Part shown: piece after piece, positions 9,872 through 18,964 of the stretch
Layout of the letters: every line of letters starts with the position of its first letter
How positions within the stretch are numbered: position 1 is the stretch's first letter
Source of the DNA: Hypsibius dujardini
Taxonomy: Eukaryota > Tardigrada > Eutardigrada > Parachela > Hypsibiidae
Direction: 5' to 3'
Length of the DNA: 22,307 nucleotides
NCBI GenBank assembly: GCA_001579985.1
Contig: LRSR01007889.1
Coordinates: forward strand, 1 to 22,307
Program-made: the position numbers and the translations under genes
Notes under the pieces: generated by a model
Told to the model about the DNA's origin: nothing
Seen by the model: the letters and a program-made list of their open reading frames with translations, nothing else
The model's database searches: none

Positions 9872-12800
9872 TTAAACGGTACAGTTGAGGTATTCGCAAA
9901 GGTAAACCCGCAATATTTTCAAAATATCATCCACCGTGTCGTAATGCAGCGCGTCCAAATTATCCGCGAGCTTGTGCCAGACCGTGGGAAACGGCCACGA
10001 CACCAGATGGAGGATTTTCACGCCCTTCTCAATGAACGGTCGGTAGTCATCGTCGACCCAGGCATGCTTCCCGATGGGCGAGACATCAAAGTAGGGTTTC
10101 TCCCGGCCCCACGTGCGGACCTTGTCCCGCTGCAGGGCGCTTTCTTCAATCTCCGCCAATCGCTCAAACTGCCCGCGTGCGGTGTAGTAAAAGGCCCGGA
10201 ACTGCGTATCCTTCGTGCCGATCAAGTCCAGTAAAATCATGAAGTCAATGCTGTGGAGTTCGGTTAAGGTGGAATTTTCATGCGCAAACTCATTGTGAGT
10301 GGCCTGTAATAAAATGCGTCGTCAAATAATGTGACTGGAATTAAAAGTATTAAAAGTATTTTGTCTTTCGGTTAGTTTGCCAATGATTTGACGTGTTTAC
10401 GTGTGACGAAATTAACATACTATTCTTGGCAAGAGTGTTGGCTGAGGAAATCCGGCAGTTCTCGCCAGAAAGCTCTTAAAAGTCTCTTGACGACATCTCT
10501 GCCAGATCTCTGCAAGAATGGCCAGCTACAATTTCCGAACAGAAATATCTCCTGCATTTCTGGCAAGGAAATCCTCGTGTAATTCCAGCCAGAAAGTTGT
10601 GTGTAATTCTAACTAGAAAATCCTCTTGTAATTCTGCTCAAAATTCAGCCGAGATTTTCTCGCATGAGTCTCGTGTGATTCTCACCCAATTCTCACTCGC
10701 TTCTGGCCAGAAAGTTCGAACAAATCTCGTGAGGAGCTTTCTCACCAATTCTTGCCCAATCTGTGGGGGGGGGGGTATTCTGGGCCAGTTCTGAACCAGC
10801 TCTCATGAAAACATGCTTTCTCACGTACTCTCGGCAGAAAGTTTGGCGCTGGAATGAGGCTTAAATGCATTTGAAAAAAAATCACTAACCTCCATTTTTG
10901 TGGCGAGGTTCCGTGCACCGTAGAGGGAATCGGTGGTGGACCACTTTTCCACGGCCTCTTCCCCGTCGAGAAACATCAGTTGCAGCGTGACATTGAGATT
11001 GGCAGTCCGGTTGATGAGGAAGGGATGGAGGCTCTCCGCCAGGTCGAGCATCATGGCGCACGGCGCCGCAGAATCGGATAAGCCCACAAAGAGGCCCTCT
11101 TTGTCGAATTTCGAGTCGTAATGACACGCCAAAACGAGTTTGCGGGGCGCTTCCGGGTTGAGGGTTGCGATGATGTTGGTCATGTTACAAGGCTCGTGAC
11201 CTTCTGGTGGGTCGGAGATGAACTGGTCCAGTTTTATTGTGTAACTGAGTTCGGACAATTTCGATTTTATGAACTGTAAAAAAAAATTACGTCGTTTATT
11301 TTTAAACACGTTTCCTCAAGAAAGTGCGCGTGTTATATTCCCGCCATTTCGTTTGTCGTTCACGAAGGAATGAAAAGAAGTTGTGTTTCAAGCGTTTTCA
11401 TACAATTCAGCATAAGCAACAAGCGGGCCACTTTAAGAAGCTCCTCGTTAATCAATCTTAATGCATTCTGATTGGGGAAGAAATTCGCCTGACGCTGAAA
11501 ACAATTAGGAAAACTGACCGAAATTCGACTAGATTCATTGAAAACCGTCTGGCAGAATGTGCAAATATTTTGATAACAAATTCTTACCAAGACAGTTCAG
11601 ATAGTTTGCCAGCAGAAATTGTGATTGATGCGAGGAATAAAATGATTTGATCACTACACAACAAGACGCGTCGCCCGACGAACTTAATTTGACTTTTTTT
11701 CTAAGTGCAGTACGAACTTTTTCACATTTGTTTTTAATTAGATTTCTTGCTGTTTTCTTTAACTGTTTTTTTTTTCAATATTCAATATATTTTCAATATT
11801 CAATATTTTTTCAATATTCAATATTTTTTCAATACTCATGCATGTCCTTGAATTCATCTAGTTCATGTGTGTTCACATAAATATGCTTCTGTTTGTGGGC
11901 TCATTCTTTTACTTAACACTTTACCTTTTTCTTTTTCTTTTTCTTTTTCTCAAACAACTTTTCCTTTCCCTTAAACAGCAAGTCATTTTCCTGAAACAAC
12001 TTTTTCTTAAATGATGAATCCTTTTCCTTAAGCAAGTTTTTCTTTTTCTTAAACAACAAGTCCTTGATTTTTTAAACAGCAAGTCCTTTTCCTGAGACTT
12101 TGAAAGTTAAATGTTAAGCGACTTGGGCCATGGATCAATATACCAAATTAATTTTCATAACGACTTGACCTTAATTATTGACTAATAAACCCGAAACAAA
12201 TTTAAGCGACTTGATTCTGTGCGTCAATTTCCTCGACGGAAGCCTGGCAAAAAACTAGTTTAAAATCGATGAAGAATTAAGTGTTTTTTTGTCAATCGTG
12301 AGGAACTCACCTTCTGCACTTTGAGACTTTCCGGGGTCCCTGCAACCCGGGGAACCGCTATCGGCAGGAGAGTTTTCATAAACCGGTCCTTATTCGACAA
12401 ATTCATCAATGCTTCTCTCTTGCTGCCCGACAGTTCGATGAAATCATTATCCCGTTGCTTGGCCTGCCACGCTGGGATGAGGATAGGATCAATGGTAGTT
12501 GTAGTAGTGGGTGTGGTCGTCGTTCGGGTCGTCGACGGGGTCGTAGTCCTCTCGGTGGTTGGTCTCTCTGAAGTCGATTCTGTTGGTTCCGTTGTCGTTC
12601 GTCTCTTGGTCGAACGGGTAATCGGTCTCCGACTGGGAGTGACGGTTCGCTTCTTCGCTGGGCTCACAGATTGCCGTACAGGAAAATGCCTCGTTGTTGA
12701 GCGGAATAAATTATGGAGGTCTGGAAAATCGAACGCCAACGACTTAGCTGTCCCGGGTTTAAGAAGATTGTGGAGATCTTGAATGTCGAACGCAGTCGCT

Positions 12801-13010
12801 GCGGTTAAGCATAAGAAAAGAAACCTGAAAGAAAAAAGTCCTTAAATAAATTGTTAATTTATTCCTTAAAAAAAATTATTAATTTATTCCTTAAATAAAT
12901 TGTTAATTTATTTTCAAAAAAAAGTTCATTATTTGTTCGACGATTTAGCAGCGAGGTGATGTTGTTTTAAATAACTGCGGCAGCCGGGCAACGTACCACG
13001 AAATGTCCAT
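9872..13010 (-). CDS. QPCT: Glutaminyl-peptide cyclotransferase (glutaminyl cyclase, M28 fold)
   Basis: Secretory-pathway zinc enzyme that converts N-terminal Gln (or Glu) of peptides to pyroglutamate. Exons: 13010-12997, 12824-12311, 11273-10890, 10303-9872; phases match and the sum gives 447 residues. Signal peptide: MDISW then FLFLCLTAATA, cleaved near residue 16. Residues 17-45 carry a duplicated FD-x-x-DLHNL-[LF] motif, and about 73-115 is a Thr/Pro/Arg-rich, mucin-like linker. The catalytic domain begins near 123, with RVAGTPES, LVLACHYDSK, GLSDSAAPC (zinc Asp 243), FLDGEEAVEKW (general base Glu 281, zinc Glu 282), LLDLIG, VDDDYRPF (acidic 389/390) and FPTVWH (zinc His 414). All three zinc ligands of human QPCT (D159, E202, H330) have counterparts. 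INRT and NVT are possible N-glycosylation sites. At 447 residues it is longer than human QPCT (361) because of the linker. It lacks the membrane anchor of QPCTL. Confidence 0.95.
10304..10889 (-). other. QPCT intron 3 with degenerate GCCAGAAA / CTCGTGTAATTC repeats
   Basis: Between about 10430 and 10760 short motifs recur many times with drift: GCCAGAAAG, TCTCGTG, GTAATTC and ATTCTCAC. This looks like an old degenerate minisatellite. A run of 10 or 11 G follows near 10766-10776. Intron ends are GAG|GTTAGT and ATTACAG|GCC on the minus strand. Confidence 0.6.
11274..12310 (-). other. QPCT intron 2, rich in simple repeats
   Basis: 1037-nt intron with donor AAG|GTGAGT and acceptor TTTTTACAG|TTC. 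It contains a TTCAATATTCAATATTTT tandem (11774-11836), a (CTTTTT)n stretch (11924-11951) and, at about 11951-12100, drifting copies of a unit built from TTAAACAGCAAGTCCTTTTCCT. No exon was seen in it. Confidence 0.75.
11774..11836. repeat. Tandem TTCAATATTCAATATTTT repeat
   Basis: Three to four copies of a unit of about 20 bp made of two CAATATT half-units and a T run. It lies in a QPCT intron. Confidence 0.8.
12840..12924. repeat. AT-rich tandem repeat in QPCT intron 1
   Basis: About three copies of CCTTAAATAAATTGTTAATTT. The repeat fills much of the 172-nt intron between the 14-nt first coding exon and exon 2 of QPCT. Confidence 0.8.
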
Positions 13011-13559
13011 TCCTTCTTTTTCCAGGGCGAAACAATAATTTGACCCACGTGGTTCCGGCCGTCACAACACGTGAGGCAGTTGACAAAATTTCGGGACAGA
13101 ACAAGAGTGAGTTACTTCTTTTTGCTCCAAACTCGAGGTTATTTGGAAACCACAGACCACCCACGTCAGGACGTGTTTGACCGTGATTACCGCTAAATCA
13201 GTGGATTTTTCCTTTTCGTGAAAGTTGCGCACTTTGTTGCCTTTTAATGCTAGATAAGGCTTTTTTTTTGAGGAGGAACTCAGCTGGGCGTTTTTGCAAG
13301 GCTCAGCAACCATGAGTCAAGTGAGCAGTCCGGTACGTGCTGCCTTGTAAAATGGTTGCTGTCTGTTTGAGCGACCTGTTAGGGTCAGATTTCAGCTGGT
13401 TTTTATTGGATTGTTGAAGTTGCGTAAAAAATAAGAGGCTGCGTATAAAAACTAGCCGTTTCGTTTCAATCAATCAATCAACTTCTGATTCCGATTCATC
13501 TGAACATAAAATCGGCTACAAAATTTATTTTAATGAAAAAGGATAAAAATTTTCGATCA

Positions 13560-13584
13560 CTTGTAACTTGTAACTTGTAACTTG
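13560..13584. repeat. CTTGTAA short tandem repeat
   Basis: A perfect 7-bp unit repeated about 3.6 times. Confidence 0.85.
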
Positions 13585-14227
13585 AAGCATTATTCAAGTA
13601 CCGAATTCAGAATTCCTAAGAAACACTTTTTTCGTTTAGATTTACTTTAATGGTGAATATTAAAATTTCTTTCATCGGTAAAGTTAGACAAGATTTTTTT
13701 GGGTTTCTTAATATTTGGAAATTAAACAAAGATTTAATCCATTTCCCTTCATTTTAACTGTGAAAACGGCGAGATTTAGAACTAAATTAAGCATGATTGT
13801 GTTTACAGCAACTCATTCCAAATCCAACTCGCAATCGCATCAATAAAAAACATTTGGGAAGCCAGTGGGCGTAGCTGAAGATAAAAATAAAAAATTTTGC
13901 TAGAATTTTAGAGCTTCTTTGAAAAATAGCAGAAGCTCCTGCTCCCTGATTTTCGAATTTTTTTTAGCTGTTGTCAATCGACTCAAAACTGAATTTAAAT
14001 TGGGACAGCTTAAAAAATTTGTTCTTAAATAACGGTATCTAGTAAAAAAGTTGCGGTATCTACATCTGTATTTAAAGAAAAAAATTTGAATTCCTCAAGG
14101 CAATTTCACTAACGTCCAAATGTGGATTATTATTATTATTTTCAACCAAATAATCATGAATCTTACTGAAATAAACAATTTTCGAATACCTTCTGAAAAT
14201 AATTTTCAGATTTTCCTCCCCTCCCCG

Positions 14228-14259
14228 CCCCCCCCCCCCCCCCGGGGGGGGGGGGGGGG
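14228..14259. repeat. C16-G16 homopolymer palindrome
   Basis: A run of 16 C is followed directly by a run of 16 G, a perfect 32-nt palindrome. It could form a hairpin, or G-quadruplex/i-motif structures on both strands. It could equally be an assembly or sequencing artefact. It lies about 280 bp before the start of paralogue B. Confidence 0.85.
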
Positions 14260-14535
14260 AAGGAGCTGCCCATGAATGGGGTAAAATTCGAGTCAGTGGA
14301 AAAGCGACGTGTTTTTATCGATATTTGACTTTCGATAAAGCAAACAACAGACCTTGATGGAATGCACAAAGTCTTCCACGATTACGACTACTGTTACGAT
14401 TATCAGCACGCTGAATTTTCACGTAGGAGAAAGCACAAATTCCCTTCTCAGACTGTGAAGCTTCTACAATTTCTCTTTCAAGCCGAACTTTTTGCGTTTG
14501 TGCAGGTAAAAACTTATTTCGAGGTTCGGTCCAAC

Positions 14536-17511
14536 ATGGCAACCACAAAGGAAGACCTCAGCTCAATGATGCGGCCCACTTTTCCGCTTCTTCTCAAGGC
14601 CAGCACCGTCAAAGACACGGGCAGTGTCATCAAAACCTACCACGACCTCAATCGGCAGGAGAAACACTTTCACGATCTGGAGATTGAGCGGATTTTCCAG
14701 GAGCCGTTTGAGCAGCAACTCGCAGCCATCGACCAAATGATCGAACGGAACCGCAAAGTGGGTGTGACGTCGTCCCACGACTCCATCAAAAAGGACATGG
14801 ACTACGCCAAAGAGGCCTACGACAAATTCCTCGAGGCCAAGACGAAAAAGACCCGCGAGACTCTCAACCACGCCACCGGGCTCCTCCAAGGCGGGCTGGG
14901 CTTCTTCCCGCGGCTCGTGGGCAACAACGTCGGCATCACCAACTTCTTCGAGTCTGCGCCGTTCCGCCAGGGCTTCTCCATGGATTCCACGCACTTTCGG
15001 GCCGCCCTCCCGAAGCTGTTTCAAGGTATTGGAAGTTCCAAAAAGGGGAAGTTATTTGTGCAAAATTGTCATTTTCAAACAAAATTTGAGTCATCATTCT
15101 TTCGTCTCCCATTCCGATCGTTGAAAACTAAGGTTGATAAGGCCTTCAAAGTAATGAATTAAATCTCCCATTTCGAGTAAGTTGAATAATTTTCAAAGAT
15201 TTGACGATTGCGGTGACATCTCATGGGCTGTGTTTTTTTGGCGAGCGCGCAACTAACAAGGGAACGGAACAGTAGGTGACACGCCGATCTGTCTAAACAT
15301 CTTTTTTTCAAATAGTGGATTAAATTAATAAATTTAGTAACAAATTTCATTGGCAAACGAGCTCTGGTTTGAGCGAAAAAAAATTCAAAAGTTCCCCGAT
15401 GGCTCCGCGGGTTTCCCATTCAACTCAACCGTTGATTGTTTGATTATGCTCTGGCAAAACTCATTTTTTTAACGCTTTACCCACACAAAAGGTCGTTTTT
15501 TGAAAACGTTTGATTCTAAAATTTTTGACACTCTTTCACTCCGAATTCGATTTGAAATCGATTGACATCAGCAGAATCTTTTCTGAATGCCAGGGGGCGG
15601 AACTATGGGTCATTTCTACGATGTCACTCGGAAGCCTAGATTGAAACTAGCCCATAACTCCGCCCCCTGGCATCCAAAAAAGATTCTGCTGATGTCAATC
15701 GATTCCAAATCGAATTCGAAGTGGAAAAGTGTCAAAAATCTTAGAATCAAACGTCATTTAAAAAATGACGTTTTTTGTGGGTTAGAGTGGTAAAAAAATT
15801 AAATTGAGTTTTGCCAGAGCATAAATCAAACAATCAACGGTTGAATTGAATGGGGAATGAGAAAAAACTAAAAGTAAAAAACATGGAAAAATTGAAATTC
15901 CAGAATATATTGGAAAACTTTGTTGTGACTCGCCTGCTGTACAACAAAACTTTAACAGACCTTACAAAGAAATTGTCTCGAATAGATTTTTAATTGATAT
16001 TTAATTCGTTAATATGAAATAATTTGGACCCGAGCAGGCAAAAGAACTCATGCAACAGTGCAGTATAGACGAGTCTTCCGCATTTTTAGGCCTCACGCGT
16101 ATCTACCTGATGACGGTCGTCCATCACTACTACGACAGCGAGGTGCAGGACGGCGACGTCAGCCACGCCGACAGCTCGCACCAGTATCTAATCTTCCTCC
16201 AGCGCCTGCTCGAAGAGACCGTCTACACTGCGCAGGTGCAGTTCCACCAGCTCCGTCTGAGTTTCCTGCTGAAGACCTGCGGCGACCCTCAACACGGGCA
16301 TCACTGCGGCGCGGAGACCGACCGGGACTGCACCGAGCTCGGCGCAAAGGTTTACCGCGCGCTGCGTGAAAACGAGGACAAAATGAGCAACCAACAGATG
16401 GCCTCATACATTGGCATCCAGCTGCGGACCGCCTACCCCGCCTTGGTGTGGGCCGTCGTAGTGCACGATGAAGACACGGACCGTGACACGCCGCGGCGGA
16501 TGGAGGTGCAGTATAATTTGAAGTATCGCGACCGCGGAATTTGGCTGCAGCGTTTCGGCACGGAGCGACATAGTTGGCTGGAGAAGAGAGAACGTCGAAA
16601 CAAAGTAAGACACGGCCTCCAAAACATGTTTGTCCGTCCGTCCGTCTTCCGTCCGCCTTCCGTCCTTTCGTCCGTCCGTCAGTCTATCCGTCCGTTCGTC
16701 CGTCCGTCAGTCTATCCGTCCGTCTGTCCGTTGTTCGTCCGTTGACCATCCGTCTATTGACTGTCCGTCCGTCCGTCCGTCCGTCCGTTCCGTCCATCCG
16801 TCGACCGTTGTTCGACCATCTGTCCGACAACGGACGGACGGTCAATAGACGGACGGTCAACAGACGGAGAACGGACAGATTGACGGACGGACGGATAGCC
16901 TGGGAATGGTAAGATTGCCGGGGTTCTTTTGGGCCCAAAAAAGGGGAGAGGTAAAGTAGCCACTCCGTTAATGTATTGAAAAGCACTTTGTTTGCCTCTA
17001 GGTGGAATCATGGGGAGTCGGGGATTATGGCTGTTTCGTCTGCTACCGCACCCGGCAGACGTCCGGCAATATGGCCATCATTTTCTGGGCGGACGAAAGC
17101 GTCACTGAAGCACCCGGCCTGCTGAACACCTTCCAAACTATCCGACAGAACTTTCACTCGGCCGAAATTCAGAAGGAGCGATATGAGATCGCGGCAAAGG
17201 ATGAAGAGAACGGAGGGGTCACGTTGGCTGGTGGGAGACTGGCCACGGAATGGATGTCGGAGGGAGGGTCCAATTTCATGTTCGCGGTGGTGGCGACTTC
17301 GCATAATGAACGAACGGGAAACACGGTTGGCATGGACTTGCCCTCTTACCACGGACTCACTTTTCCGATGCATTTCAAGGACGACTACCATCAGGTGCTG
17401 TTCTGGCCGGAAGAAGCGGGCCGTACTGCGAGTGATTTGGATGGATGGTTGGCAGATGCTTCGGTTCCGGAGCCGCTGCTGAGAAAGTTTCGTGATCAAA
17501 AAGAAAAGTAA
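14536..17511 (+). CDS. Paralogue B: unrecognised protein homologous to paralogue A
   Basis: I do not recognise the family. Exons: 14536 to 15025 (or further), 16038-16604, 17002-17511. The last junction (AAA|GTAAGA to CTCTAG|GTG) is phase 0 and clean. The first is unresolved: the best donor (CAAG|GTATTG at 15026) leaves one base, while the acceptor at 16037 needs phase 0; donors at 15133 or 15151 would fit and give 563 residues. Exon 1 is helical and charged. Exon 2 has AKELMQQC, TRIYLMTVVHHYYD, a Cys triad C-x8-C-x7-C with Gln-His (CGDPQHGHHC), then MASYIGIQL and LVWAVVV. Exon 3 has YGCFVCYR, FWADE, MDLPSYHGLTFPMH and VLFWPEE. These motifs line up in order with paralogue A. No signal peptide was seen at ATG 14536. 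The frame is open upstream to ATG 14362, but the paralogue's start and an acceptor-like TTTGTGCAG just upstream favour 14536. Confidence 0.75.
15026..16037 (+). other. Intron 1 region of paralogue B
   Basis: AT-rich stretch holding the palindromic MITE at 15417-15853. Just before exon 2 the frame is open from 16023 (FGPEQ, then AKELM), but no AG gives the phase needed by the donor at 15026. A missed microexon or a non-standard splice site is possible. Confidence 0.6.
15417..15853. mobile_element. Palindromic MITE with arms of about 195 bp
   Basis: The left arm (from CATTCAACTCAACCGTTGAT) and the right arm (to ATCAACGGTTGAATTGAATG) are reverse complements along nearly their whole length, with scattered mismatches and small indels. 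Shared blocks include TATGCTCTGGCAAAACTCA, GATTGACATCAGCAGAATC and GCCAGGGGGCGGA. The unpaired centre is only about 40 bp. No transposase and no clear target duplication were found. It sits in intron 1 of paralogue B. Confidence 0.88.
16605..17001 (+). other. Intron 2 of paralogue B, filled by TCCG repeats
   Basis: 397-nt phase-0 intron. More than half is a tetranucleotide array, which gives spurious frames full of Val-Arg-Pro-Ser repeats on both strands. Confidence 0.9.
16631..16898. repeat. TCCG/CGGA tetranucleotide array with strand switch
   Basis: The plus strand reads (GTCC)n with interruptions up to about 16826, then switches to (GGAC)n from 16831. The segment 16739-16771 is almost the exact reverse complement of 16831-16862, including the non-repeat core TCTATTGA, so it is a true inverted duplication and not only a change of repeat phase. 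Confidence 0.9.
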
Positions 17512-18438
17512 TTTTAACTTCTTCGCAGTTCTTCATCCTGATATGAAAATATGCCGAGAGAAGGGGAAATGGAAAAAGCAAGCCTGTCCTTAGACAATTC
17601 CCACCTGCAACGCAACAAGCTGTCTTTTGCAGGCCTCCATGAAAACTACAAATATCCAATTTAAAGAAAATTGAAGACAAAAAAAACTAAAAATGACAAA
17701 ATACGGAAAAATACGAAAAATGAAATTACTAACAACGAAAAAGAGACTTGGTTAGTTCTAGCACAAGCCTATACAAATTTTCAGCGGTTAGTTTTAGCAC
17801 AAGAATAACGGTACTACAGTGATATGGGTACCCACAATAGCCTTCAATAGATGTGGAATAATGGAATAAACTCCATAGACTATATGGTTAACGACCCTAG
17901 TCAGCAGTCTAATAATGGAATAAACTCCATAGATTATACGGTTAAGGCCCATGGCCACTCACACACTGTCCCTGCAGCAGTGGAATAATGGAATAAACTC
18001 CATAGACTACATGATTAAAGCCCATGGCCACCCACACACCGTCCTTATTCCACCGTCCTTATTCCATTATTCCATTGCTGTAAAGACAGTGTGAGGGCGG
18101 CCACGGACCTTAACCATGTAGTCTACGGAATTTATTCCATTATTCCATGTATGTTTGGGGCGCCGTGGTATTTCAAAACCCTTGTGCTAAAACTTGCCAG
18201 TAGTCACGAAAAAGCATGGAAATTAAAATATATTTTAATGCAATCGTGTTTCAATGTGTTCGTATGTATGTCTTCTGTAAGGTCCCAGGGAAGAGCACAG
18301 CCTATGCCCTTCTGCTTTGATCTTTCTGCTTTCCCTTCCCCCGAGTAAGTTGTTACTTTTAACATTCACAACAAAATATTCCTATTAAGTAAGTTGTTTC
18401 GGCTTGTGATGTCACGGATTCTTCTCAACTAACGGAAT
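17512..18438. other. Intergenic stretch after paralogue B
   Basis: Contains the 3' flank of paralogue B and the fold-back repeat at 17854-18148. The only AATAAA motifs seen lie inside the repeat, from 17867. The open frame at 18091-18348 starts within the repeat and resembles nothing I know. Confidence 0.55.
17854..18148. repeat. Mixed direct and inverted repeat (TGGAATAATGGAATAAACTCC)
   Basis: Three direct copies (from 17854, 17911 and 17981) of ATGGAATAAACTCCATAGA, followed by related GGTTAA and CCCATGGCCAC segments. The block 18062-18148 is an inverted copy of roughly 17911-17999 (AGACAGTGTGAGGGCGGCCA pairs with GGCCACTCACACACTGTC). This looks like a fold-back or nested MITE. No coding capacity. 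Confidence 0.8.
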
Positions 18439-18964
18439 ATGTCTGCACAATTTTATTTCGGATGCCCAGAAGGAGATGAAGCTTTCACGTTGGACGATGA
18501 CGACGATGTTATTAACTAACTAGCTAGATATAGAGCAGACGAGTCAGAACATAGTTTTCTAATATATTCTAAAATTTAAGTTTTCCCGTGTTTTTCCCTT
18601 TTTGTTAAATTGGATTTTTCTAGTTTTCTCCTTTTCGCTTTTTCTTTTTTTCTTAATTTTCATATAGGCCATTCCTCGTTTAAAACTGACTGAACAAGAA
18701 ATCTGTGTAGATACTACCGACCAAGGCGGAAGCTTTTTGTTCAACGCGTGCTGGAAAGTAAACAAAACTTTAAACATTTCGAATCGAGGCGCGTTTGACG
18801 TCGAAGTTTTTGATCAAGAGGAGAAACTATTCATCTTGCGAGATTATTTTTCTGATGAGAAGGACGGAGCAAACGGAGGTTTGTGGAGCTGTTCGAAGGT
18901 CATTTTGGAGTTCTCTAGCACAATGCACAATGCACAATGCACTTTCCAGCGAAGGACAAAATGA
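18439..18964 (+). CDS. Candidate two-exon small gene, product unknown
   Basis: ATG 18439 opens a short exon (MSAQFYFGCPEGDEAFTL, then a run of Asp) that could splice at GAT|GTTATT (18508) to an acceptor TTTTCATATAG (18667), both phase 0. The second exon has a protein-like sequence: IPRLKLTEQEICVDTTD, GGSFLFNACWKVNKTLNI, NRGAFDVEVFDQEEKLF and RDYFSDEKDG. A donor-like GGAG|GTTTGT follows at 18879; otherwise the frame stops at 18964. The fold could be a tubby/scramblase-like beta segment, but this is a guess. It could also be an exon of a larger gene or a pseudogene fragment. The donor at 18508 is weak. Confidence 0.35.

Larger units (their letters stand above)
13011..14535. other. Divergent intergenic region between QPCT (-) and paralogue B (+)
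   Basis: Contains the 5' flanks of two divergently transcribed genes. It holds a CAAT tetranucleotide run near 13469-13481, a CTTGTAA repeat (13560-13584) and a C16/G16 palindrome (14228-14259). A possible weak relative of the palindromic MITE lies near 13969-14000 (TGTTGTCAATCGACTC). A frame open from the ATG at 14362 runs into paralogue B and could be an N-terminal extension or 5' untranslated region. Confidence 0.55.

Noticed and set aside
12321-12782. 153-codon plus-strand frame rich in Val
   Set aside because: Antisense of the Thr-rich QPCT exon; the Val run is the complement of Thr codons.
14563-15024. 153-codon antisense frame
   Set aside because: Shadow of exon 1 of paralogue B; the plus-strand frame has the homologous partner.
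16058-16407. Overlapping frames rich in Arg and Ala on both strands
   Set aside because: Shadows of GC-rich exon 2 of paralogue B.
16574-16912. Long frames on both strands with Val-Arg-Pro-Ser repeats
   Set aside because: They are translations of the TCCG microsatellite within a clean phase-0 intron.
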